Shown: positions 6,295 through 11,735 of the stretch, one piece after another
How the letters are laid out: each line of letters begins with the position of its first letter
Numbering within the stretch: the first letter of the stretch is position 1
Source of the DNA: an uncultured Oscillospiraceae bacterium
GTDB taxonomy: Bacteria; Bacillota; Clostridia; Oscillospirales; Acutalibacteraceae
DNA: 11,735 nucleotides
Assembly: GCA_900554525.1 (NCBI GenBank)
Contig: USHL01000026.1
Coordinates: 1 to 11,735 of the forward strand
Direction of reading: 5' to 3'
Position numbers and translations under genes: made by a program
Notes under the pieces: model-generated
Databases searched by the model: none
Told to the model about the DNA's origin: nothing
What the model saw: only the letters and a program-made list of their open reading frames with translations

Positions 6295-7369
6295 AAATGA
6301 AAAAAATTATCTGCTTATAACCTTATTCAAAAGCTACATTTTCCAAAGTGCAATTTGTTCTGTGATTATTGTAATATGCACCGCTGTTTTACATACAGGG
6401 CTTACTTGGATACTTGACAGGTATGTCGAACATTACTATTTGATTTACAGAGGACTGTACGTTTATATGACAGCACTCATAATATGGGTAATATGTATTA
6501 TGTGCTTGACTTATAAACTTTTGAAGAAAGTTGTCGGGTATGTCTATGAGCTACAAGCCGCAACGGGAAGATTATTTGATAAAACAGGTGATTATATTGA
6601 ACTTTCTCCAGAGTTAAGCGAGATTGCGGTTAAAATAAATCACTTGAAACAGGAAGCTGAAAATAATGCAAAACTTGCACAGGAGAATGAACAGCGTAAA
6701 AATGATTTGATTATGTACCTTGCACACGATTTGAAAACGCCGCTTTCCTCTGTCATTGGTTATTTGACGCTATTGCGTGATGATGAACAGCAAATACCGC
6801 AGGAGTTAAGAAATAAATATCTTTCTATTTCTCTTGATAAGGCTGAACAGCTTGAGGACTTAATTAACGAGTTTTTTGAAATCACAAGATTTAATTTATC
6901 AAACATAACGCTGAAATACAGCGATATAAATTTGACACGATTGTTGGAGCAGCTTATATATGAATTTAATCCTATGTTAAAAGAAAAGAACCTACAATGT
7001 GTTCTCCATAGTGCAAAGGATATAATGCTTCATTGTGATGCGAATAAAATGCAGCGTGTATTTGACAACCTTTTGCGTAATGCTGCAATTTACAGTTATT
7101 CAGATACAGAGATTACAATAACCACAGAGCTTCGAGCGAACAAAGTTACTATTGTTTTTGAAAACTGTGGAGCTAATATTCCCGAAGAAAAATTAGAGCA
7201 AATATTCGAGCAGTTCTACCGTGTTGATACAGCAAGAAGTATGGCAAACGGCGGTGCAGGACTTGGACTTGCCATTGCGAAACATATTGTAGAACTACAC
7301 AAAGGAACTATTGCTGCTAAAAGCAAAGATGAATGTGTTAAGTTTATAGTCGAACTTCCGCTTTCGTAG
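6281..7369 (+). CDS. VanS-like sensor histidine kinase
   Basis: This 362-residue membrane kinase has two transmembrane helices (about residues 23-45 and 57-82) enclosing only a very short external loop of roughly a dozen residues. A linker follows, then the dimerisation domain with the phosphorylated His149 in YLAHDLKTPLSSVIGYL. The ATP-binding domain has the N box with Asn267 in DNLLRNAA and the G box NGGAGLGLAIAKHIVELH from residue 323. The H-box region and the EQFYRVDTARS segment are strongly VanS-like. The tiny external loop suggests sensing at or within the membrane rather than by a folded extracellular domain. The start codon lies within the last codons of the response regulator gene. 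The TAG stop lies inside the first VanR-type box. Its signal is unknown; a cell-wall-active agent is inferred from family and operon. Confidence 0.9.
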   Translation: MKLNKNEKNYLLITLFKSYIFQSAICSVIIVICTAVLHTGLTWILDRYVEHYYLIYRGLYVYMTALIIWVICIMCLTYKLLKKVVGYVYELQAATGRLFDKTGDYIELSPELSEIAVKINHLKQEAENNAKLAQENEQRKNDLIMYLAHDLKTPLSSVIGYLTLLRDDEQQIPQELRNKYLSISLDKAEQLEDLINEFFEITRFNLSNITLKYSDINLTRLLEQLIYEFNPMLKEKNLQCVLHSAKDIMLHCDANKMQRVFDNLLRNAAIYSYSDTEITITTELRANKVTIVFENCGANIPEEKLEQIFEQFYRVDTARSMANGGAGLGLAIAKHIVELHKGTIAAKSKDECVKFIVELPLS

Positions 7370-7397
7370 GAAAATCGTAAGAAATTCCGTAGTAAAA
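7364..7397 (+). promoter_or_regulatory. Three direct repeats resembling VanR binding boxes
   Basis: TCGTAGGAAAA (7364-7374), TCGTAAGAAAT (7375-7385) and CCGTAGTAAAA (7387-7397) are near-identical tandem boxes; their CGTA cores start at 7365, 7376 and 7388, about one helical turn apart. This fits a dimeric or multimeric OmpR-family regulator on one face of DNA. From memory, VanR sites of glycopeptide-resistance operons have a TCGTAnGAAA-like form. The first box overlaps the end of the kinase gene, and the array ends just before the predicted promoter of the transporter operon. Confidence 0.75.
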
Positions 7398-7412
7398 GAA
7401 AGGCTTTTTATA
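7384..7412 (+). promoter_or_regulatory. Probable activator-dependent promoter of the transporter operon
   Basis: A -10-like TTTATA lies at 7407-7412 (or TATACG at 7409-7414). Seventeen bases upstream there is no recognisable -35, only ATTCCG at the junction of the second and third VanR-type boxes. A weak promoter with regulator boxes replacing the -35 is the usual arrangement for OmpR-family activation. Transcription would start near 7419, giving a leader of about 100 bases before the GTG at 7519. Confidence 0.45.
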
Positions 7413-7430
7413 CGGGCAATCATAAAAAAC

Positions 7431-7476
7431 AAGGCTTTTATTTTGATACAATTATTTGTATCAGGATAAAAGCCTT
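7431..7476 (+). terminator. Long leader hairpin, possible terminator or attenuator
   Basis: AAGGCTTTTA (7431-7440) pairs with TAAAAGCCTT (7467-7476), and inside it TGATACAA (7444-7451) pairs with TTGTATCA (7456-7463) around a TTAT loop, separated by a three-base internal loop. The sequence after it (TTGTATTTCTCTTG) is U-rich but interrupted. It could end transcripts from the kinase gene, attenuate the transporter operon, or stabilise its mRNA. Confidence 0.6.
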
Positions 7477-7518
7477 TTGTATTTCTCTTGAAAAATTAAA
7501 TAGCAAGGGGGTATATCG

Positions 7519-8382
7519 GTGAAAAGATACCGAAAGAGATTTGCATTTTTATTCGTGTTGGGTATGATAGTTATTTTGTCTGCCTGCTCTGTCGAAAAAC
7601 AATCAGGAGAAAATAACGAAGCAAATTCAACGATACAGACAAGTGAAACAGTGACCGTTACTCGTGGTACTCTCACGCCAACAGTATCAGCTCAAACAAC
7701 GATTATTCAGGCATCGGATTTTGTTTTATCTTCTACTGAAAAAGGAGTTTTTGAAACTTGTGTTACAAGCGGAGATAAAATTACTGCCGGCGGTGTGATA
7801 GGAAAAGTATCCGAAAATGAAATAAAATCTCCTGTCGACGGGACGGTTATTTCAGCCACTAACTCGTCTGAAATTATTCCGAACAATTATCCCGTAGCAA
7901 CCGTAAGATATACGGGCTTTGCTCTAAATGTTGAAGCAGAAAATTTTTTAAAGACTCTGCCAGAGAATACAACATTAAAAGCAAAATTTCAAGTAATCAA
8001 TGGCGTTGGACCGACGGATATACTTGCCGTTGTAACACCAGCGACAGAATATGCTGAGGGCAGTTCGACAAACACCCTTTTTCCACAAAGTAATGTTTTA
8101 CAATGCTTGATTGACAAAGATACTGATGTAAAGATAGGACAAAATGCTACGGTTGTTATAACGGCAGGAACAAAAGAAAATATATTATTATTACCGCTTT
8201 CGGTCATTGCTGGCAGACAAGGGAAAGGAATGGTAACTGTTATAAAAGACGGAGAGCAAATACAAACTGAGGTTACATTAGGAGCGACGGACGGAGCGTA
8301 TATAGAGATATTGTCGGGCGTGGAGGAAGGAGATGTTGTTTCTTCTGTTCCCCCAAACCTTGACCCAAGGAGTAATTCATAA
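7519..8382 (+). CDS. Lipoprotein membrane-fusion (HlyD/MacA-like) adaptor of an ABC transporter
   Basis: This 287-residue protein starts at GTG with a strong AAGGGGG site at 7505-7511. A lipoprotein signal peptide ends in the lipobox L20-S21-A22-C23, so the mature protein is lipid-anchored on the outer face. Residues about 75-130 form a biotinyl-lipoyl-like domain (GDKITAGGVIGKV, then IKSPVDGTVIS), and the C-terminal half (VLQCLIDKDTDVKIGQNATVVI, ILLLPLSVI, LSGVEEGDVV) is the beta-barrel/membrane-proximal region of periplasmic-adaptor-like proteins. There is almost no helical hairpin between the lipoyl halves, as expected where no outer-membrane channel must be reached. It is the first gene of the presumed VanR-activated operon and probably pairs with the ATPase and permease that follow. 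The substrate is unknown. Confidence 0.85.
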   Translation: MKRYRKRFAFLFVLGMIVILSACSVEKQSGENNEANSTIQTSETVTVTRGTLTPTVSAQTTIIQASDFVLSSTEKGVFETCVTSGDKITAGGVIGKVSENEIKSPVDGTVISATNSSEIIPNNYPVATVRYTGFALNVEAENFLKTLPENTTLKAKFQVINGVGPTDILAVVTPATEYAEGSSTNTLFPQSNVLQCLIDKDTDVKIGQNATVVITAGTKENILLLPLSVIAGRQGKGMVTVIKDGEQIQTEVTLGATDGAYIEILSGVEEGDVVSSVPPNLDPRSNS

Positions 8383-8383
8383 T

Positions 8384-9097
8384 ATGAATGATAGTAGTGG
8401 AGAAAGTTTAATCCAAATAAAAAACTTAACGGCAGCCGTTAGATTAAACAACGGCGATACTTTGGTAACTGTAAATAACGCAAGTATAGAATTGAAAAGA
8501 GGAAACAGTTACGCTATTGTCGGCAAATCGGGTTCTGGAAAGACAAGTCTTATATCTATTATCGGTTTGCTGAACCGTTCCTACAAGGGAGAATATCTTT
8601 ACGATGGAGTTTCGGTATCTGCTTTGACAGACAGAGAATTGTCTATGCTGCGAGCTAATAATATCGGATTTGTTTTTCAAAACTATTCCTTAATCAAGCA
8701 TTTAAGAGTTTGGGAAAATATCGAACTTCCGTTGCTTTATGCAAAAAAGAATATGGATAGAAAGCAACGCCAAGAAGTAATACGAAATCTTTTGAAAAGT
8801 GTTGGTTTAGAAGATAAAGAAAATGATTATCCTGCTAATTTGTCTGGCGGTGAACAACAAAGAGTTGCGATTGCCCGTGCTCTTACGGTATCGCCAGAAG
8901 CGATACTTTGTGATGAGCCGACAGGTGCTTTAGATAAGAAAACAGGGCAGCAGATTATGGAACTCTTACTCCAGATTGTGCGTGAAAATAACATTATGCT
9001 CTTGTTAGTAACACACGACTCTGATATTGCGAATACTTGCGATACGATTTTTGAAATGGACGAAGGGAGGCTTCGATGTGCTAAAAATGATTTTTAA
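8384..9097 (+). CDS. MacB/LolD-type ABC transporter ATP-binding protein
   Basis: From the ATG at 8384 the protein has 237 residues. All ABC ATPase motifs are intact: Walker A GKSGSGKT (47-54), Q-loop Gln99 in FVFQNYSLI, signature LSGGEQQR (153-160), Walker B ILCDEPT with Asp177-Glu178, and H-loop His211 in VTHDS. The sequence fits the MacB/LolD exporter subfamily. The frame stays open to 8333, but that extension overlaps the adaptor gene, whereas AAGGAG at 8368-8373 lies well placed before 8384. One base separates the adaptor stop from this ATG, and the permease gene starts within its last 20 bases, so the three are translationally coupled. It supplies the energy for the pump from the cytoplasmic side. 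The absence of BceA-type partner features argues for a MacAB-like complex. Confidence 0.93.
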   Translation: MNDSSGESLIQIKNLTAAVRLNNGDTLVTVNNASIELKRGNSYAIVGKSGSGKTSLISIIGLLNRSYKGEYLYDGVSVSALTDRELSMLRANNIGFVFQNYSLIKHLRVWENIELPLLYAKKNMDRKQRQEVIRNLLKSVGLEDKENDYPANLSGGEQQRVAIARALTVSPEAILCDEPTGALDKKTGQQIMELLLQIVRENNIMLLLVTHDSDIANTCDTIFEMDEGRLRCAKNDF

Positions 9098-10274
9098 AGA
9101 CCTGCGTATCTCACCTCTCCGAAATATCTTAACAAGTATATCTATGCTTGTAGGAATTATAGCAATGATTGGTTCTTTTTTAGTCGGTACACTTGGTAAA
9201 GATTATTTAATTTCTGTTAATGCACAGATGTATGGTTGGACGCCTACCTATTCATATTCCATAACAGATTCAGATTTTCAAGACAGCATTAAGATGGAAG
9301 AATTTTTTTATAAAATTCGAGAAATTGACGATTGCGTTACCATTACATTTGATATGCGGGAAAATATAATATTTGCTCCGATTGTATCTGTTTCTTCTTT
9401 GCAGGGTGCAGCAAATGATATTTATAAAAAAGTCGTGCCTGTCGATGTGGTGCTTACTACAACGGCATATAACAAAATTTATAATCTGCCTATGTCATCG
9501 GGAAGTTGGTTTTCTTATTCGGAAACAGAAAAATCCCTTTGTATGGTTGTGAATAAAGAGGCGGAAAGCTATTTTAATACGCCTTATGCAGTAGGAAATA
9601 CAGGTAGTAGCCTTTCATTAACCCCATTTAATGTAACGGGCACTGTAAATGACGGAAAAGATATTCCTACTGTTTATCTTGATGCACAGGCTGTGGAAGA
9701 ATTTCTGCCCAATATGTGGCAAGTACAAAATGCAAGTGTTTATTGGCATTTAACAAAAGGTCTTACAACAAATCAGATGTATTCCTCGTTAGATGACATT
9801 TTACAAGATACCATAGGCGGACATATAGAATACTCTGGGAGAAGCGATATTGGCGATGCTTATGACTCTGTGCTGTCTATGCTTCAATTAGGACTTTTAA
9901 TAACCTCGTTTTTATTACTGTTTGTTTCAGTATTAGGACAAATTAACATAGGTCTGTCCTCTTTGGAACAACGAACATACGAACTGTTAATCCGACGAGC
10001 AATAGGAACTTCCCGTATCAATATAGTCGCTTTGGTTTTGGGAACGCAGCTTGTCATTTCGATATTTGTTTGCATTGTGTCAATTTTGCTTTCAATACTT
10101 ATTGTTGAGGGCATAGGAATATTTCTTCCCCCAGATACGCCGGTAGCATCACCCGCCTATCCATTTTTTTCAGCGGTAGTTGCTGTTGTGGCGTCTGTTA
10201 CTGTTGCTTTGCTGGGTGGACTGTTGCCTGCATTAAAAGCAGCGAAACTTGAGCCTGCATTGGCACTTAGATAA
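9078..10274 (+). CDS. MacB/FtsX-type ABC transporter permease
   Basis: From the GTG at 9078 the protein has 398 residues. AAGGGAGG (9063-9070) is seven bases before that GTG, while the in-frame ATG at 9087 is too far away and an upstream extension to 9027 has no such site. The topology is that of MacB permeases: one helix near residues 17-40, a large extracellular domain of about 230 residues, then three helices near 270-292, 315-345 and 363-388. The coupling segment EQRTYELLIRRAIGTSR (about 296-312) and the terminal LPALKAAKLEPALALR are characteristic of the FtsX/MacB domain. It overlaps the ATPase gene by 20 bases. Such proteins act as mechanotransmitters that push substrates or lipoproteins outward; what this one moves is unknown. 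Confidence 0.92.
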   Translation: MLKMIFKDLRISPLRNILTSISMLVGIIAMIGSFLVGTLGKDYLISVNAQMYGWTPTYSYSITDSDFQDSIKMEEFFYKIREIDDCVTITFDMRENIIFAPIVSVSSLQGAANDIYKKVVPVDVVLTTTAYNKIYNLPMSSGSWFSYSETEKSLCMVVNKEAESYFNTPYAVGNTGSSLSLTPFNVTGTVNDGKDIPTVYLDAQAVEEFLPNMWQVQNASVYWHLTKGLTTNQMYSSLDDILQDTIGGHIEYSGRSDIGDAYDSVLSMLQLGLLITSFLLLFVSVLGQINIGLSSLEQRTYELLIRRAIGTSRINIVALVLGTQLVISIFVCIVSILLSILIVEGIGIFLPPDTPVASPAYPFFSAVVAVVASVTVALLGGLLPALKAAKLEPALALR

Positions 10275-10301
10275 AAAATCTTATGAATTGGAGGAATATA
10301 T

Positions 10302-10796
10302 ATGAAATCATTTTTTTCGAAAACAAGACTTTTTGTAGGTATTGTTCTTTCTTTAACTATATGTATGATGTTTGTCGGTTGTTCCAACTCCACCTCTGCC
10401 CCCGCTTCTGAGGCAAGAGGGTTTACTGATTTTGAACATATTGAGAAAGAATATCTTGCGACCATTGAGAAATTGAATTGGCCTGATGGTGTTACACTTC
10501 CCGACAAATTGGAAGGTGAAGATACAGGAACTTCTTTTCAGGTAGGATATGGTGATACCAGAGCTTCTAATCTGTGGGAATACTCGTGGATGAAAGAATG
10601 GCTTAATTCTTACAGTACCGACTCTGCCAGAGCAGAAAAAGCATTGGAAGAATTGGAAAAAGCCTTTGATATGCCGTATATGGGAACGGATAGATGTGAT
10701 GATGCGACTCGTAATTACTTGCGTGAAAATATTGATAAAGCGAAATTAGGCGACCCGTCTGGCTTCAGAGAATGTATTGAACTTAACTATGAATAG
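10302..10796 (+). CDS. Lipoprotein of unknown family in the VanR-type operon
   Basis: This 164-residue protein has a signal peptide with a charged start and hydrophobic core ending in a lipobox-like F24-V25-G26-C27, so it should be lipid-anchored outside. The mature part is short, acidic and Trp/Tyr-rich (NWPDGVTLPDKLEGEDTGTSF, NLWEYSWMKEWLNSYS) and contains a helical Glu/Lys stretch (RAEKALEELEKAFDM). I do not recognise the family. GGAGG at 10290-10294 precedes the ATG, and the gene lies 27 bases after the permease and 47 before the D,D-peptidase, so it is very probably in the same operon. It may be an accessory part of the pump, an immunity or decoy lipoprotein, or a signal-binding partner for the kinase with its minimal external loop; none can be chosen from sequence. 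Confidence 0.8.
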   Translation: MKSFFSKTRLFVGIVLSLTICMMFVGCSNSTSAPASEARGFTDFEHIEKEYLATIEKLNWPDGVTLPDKLEGEDTGTSFQVGYGDTRASNLWEYSWMKEWLNSYSTDSARAEKALEELEKAFDMPYMGTDRCDDATRNYLRENIDKAKLGDPSGFRECIELNYE

Positions 10797-10843
10797 CTTT
10801 ACGCAGAGTAATTGCAACATATACAGGGAGGTGATTTGGAAAA

Positions 10844-11735
10844 ATGAAACGAAAATACAGAAGAAAAAAAATTCGGATAGTTGGAGCAGTAGTTTTTCTT
10901 GCACTAATGATATTTAGCAGTGTCTTTGTAATATGGCAAATGAAAACTAATGAGTTTGGCGGTTTAATAGATAGAATTGAAGAAGTATTCTATGGAACGC
11001 CATTCAAAAATGCCTACAATGCTAAATCGCTGATATTAGTTGACCTTTCTAATGATGAGGTTTTTATATCAAAGCGAGAAAACGAGCAGCAGCTTCCTGC
11101 CAGTTTGGCTAAATTATTTGTTATTAAATATGCAGTAACACTTGCGGATTTAGATAGTATTGTTTCTGCAAATTATGAAGCAATTTCACTAACCAAGTCA
11201 GGCTCATCTGTGGCAAACATAAAAACAAAAGAGTATTATCTTCAAAATTTATTTGCGGCTATGTTAGTGCCATCGGGAAATGATGCAGCTTATGTGGTTG
11301 CAGATTATTGTGGAGGACTTCTTTCGCCGCAGGCAAAAAACAGTCAAGAGCGTATCAATGCATTTATGGAGCATCTTAATGATTATCTACAGGAACAAGG
11401 ATATGATGACACAGTTTTGTATGACCCAAGCGGATTTGATACGGAAGCGAGAACAACCGCATTAGACCTTAAGAAAGTTGTAGAAAGCCTTTTGGAATAT
11501 CAGTGGTTTAGAGATATTGTTTCAAAAAGTTCCTACAAAGCGACATTGCCTGATGAAAGTACGCAGATGTGGAAAAATACAAATGCTTTTCTTGACTCAA
11601 CATCAGACTATTATAATGGAAATGTTAAGGGGGTAAAAACAGGCTCTTTGTCTGATGATTATAATTTAGTAGTTCTTTATCAGCAACACGGAAAAGAATT
11701 TTTGATATGTAGTTTAGGGTCGAAATCCAACTCTT
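10844..11735 (+). CDS. Membrane-anchored S11 serine D-alanyl-D-alanine carboxypeptidase, 3' end outside the window
   Basis: The frame is open from the ATG at 10844 to the window end, giving 297 residues of a partial protein. A basic start and one hydrophobic helix (about residues 12-32, VGAVVFLALMIFSSVFVIW) form an N-terminal anchor without a cleavage site, unlike the C-terminally anchored PBP5 type. The three active-site motifs of penicillin-binding serine peptidases are intact: SLAK with Ser87 and Lys90, SGN at 144-146 and KTG at 265-267. Family S11 enzymes remove the terminal D-Ala from peptidoglycan stems. AGGGAGGTG at 10825-10833 is rather far from the ATG but no better start is visible. 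This is a serine enzyme, not the zinc-dependent VanY/VanX kind. Trimming D-Ala would reduce targets for agents that bind D-Ala-D-Ala; that protective role is inferred from the VanRS-like regulators. Confidence 0.9.
   Translation, partial: MKRKYRRKKIRIVGAVVFLALMIFSSVFVIWQMKTNEFGGLIDRIEEVFYGTPFKNAYNAKSLILVDLSNDEVFISKRENEQQLPASLAKLFVIKYAVTLADLDSIVSANYEAISLTKSGSSVANIKTKEYYLQNLFAAMLVPSGNDAAYVVADYCGGLLSPQAKNSQERINAFMEHLNDYLQEQGYDDTVLYDPSGFDTEARTTALDLKKVVESLLEYQWFRDIVSKSSYKATLPDESTQMWKNTNAFLDSTSDYYNGNVKGVKTGSLSDDYNLVVLYQQHGKEFLICSLGSKSNS

Noticed and set aside
7488..7516. TTGAAA with TATATC as a promoter right before the adaptor gene
   Set aside because: Transcription would start at or after the GTG start codon and exclude the ribosome site.
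8333..8383. Longer start for the ABC ATPase
   Set aside because: It would overlap the adaptor gene and lacks a ribosome site; AAGGAG is correctly spaced before 8384.
9027..9077. Longer start for the permease
   Set aside because: Those codons are inside the ATPase gene; the GTG at 9078 has AAGGGAGG seven bases upstream and gives a normal MacB N-terminus.
11280..11465. Small plus-strand open frame
   Set aside because: It is a shifted frame inside the S11 peptidase gene, whose own frame carries all three catalytic motifs.
7370..11735. Classical glycopeptide-resistance operon (vanHAX/vanY)
   Set aside because: No ligase, dehydrogenase or metal-dependent D,D-peptidase is encoded; the peptidase present is the serine S11 type.
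1..11735. tRNA, rRNA, CRISPR array, insertion sequence or integrase
   Set aside because: I saw no cloverleaf, spaced repeat array, transposase motif or recombinase motif on either strand.

Overview
The window looks like part of an integrative conjugative element from a gut-type Clostridia/Firmicutes genome. AGGAGG-type ribosome binding sites precede almost every gene. The left half encodes proteins I recognise from Tn1549/CTn-type conjugation modules, and the right half is an AT-richer cargo operon related to vancomycin-resistance regulation. All family calls come from motifs and recalled family resemblance; no search was run.

Region 1 (1-4794, plus strand) is conjugation backbone. It runs from the last codons of a VirB4-type transfer ATPase, through an AAA/DUF4143 ATPase with its own promoter, a 16-bp palindrome and a downstream terminator, to a DUF6075-type small protein, a class B sortase and a large membrane-anchored CHAP-domain hydrolase. 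The last three are tightly packed (gaps of 14 and 35 bp) and probably co-transcribed. The hydrolase and sortase act outside the membrane and fit a role in opening or decorating the wall around the transfer channel.

Region 2 (4795-5547) is a control region. A minus-strand XRE-family repressor converges on the hydrolase gene across a shared hairpin terminator. It diverges from a plus-strand promoter that drives a 58-residue excisionase/MerR-like DNA-binding protein. The space between the divergent genes is rich in repeated ATCTCT/AGAGAT half-sites and palindromes.

Region 3 (5596-11735, plus strand) is the cargo. A VanR-like response regulator and a VanS-like kinase overlap by 14 bp. At the kinase stop codon lie three direct repeats of a TCGTARGAAA-like box at 11-12 bp spacing, matching my recollection of VanR binding sites. 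Next come a probable promoter, a leader hairpin, and an operon of five genes: a lipoprotein adaptor (HlyD/MacA-like), an ABC ATPase, a MacB/FtsX-type permease, a lipoprotein of unknown family, and a membrane-anchored S11 serine D,D-peptidase with intact SLAK, SGN and KTG motifs that is cut by the window end. No vanH, vanA/B ligase or vanX gene is visible here.

The simplest reading is that a VanS-type sensor detects envelope stress and VanR switches on a tripartite MacB-like pump together with a D-Ala-D-Ala carboxypeptidase. This would be a mobile envelope-defence module distinct from the classical D-Ala-D-Lac glycopeptide-resistance operons. The ligand and the transported substrate cannot be read from the sequence.
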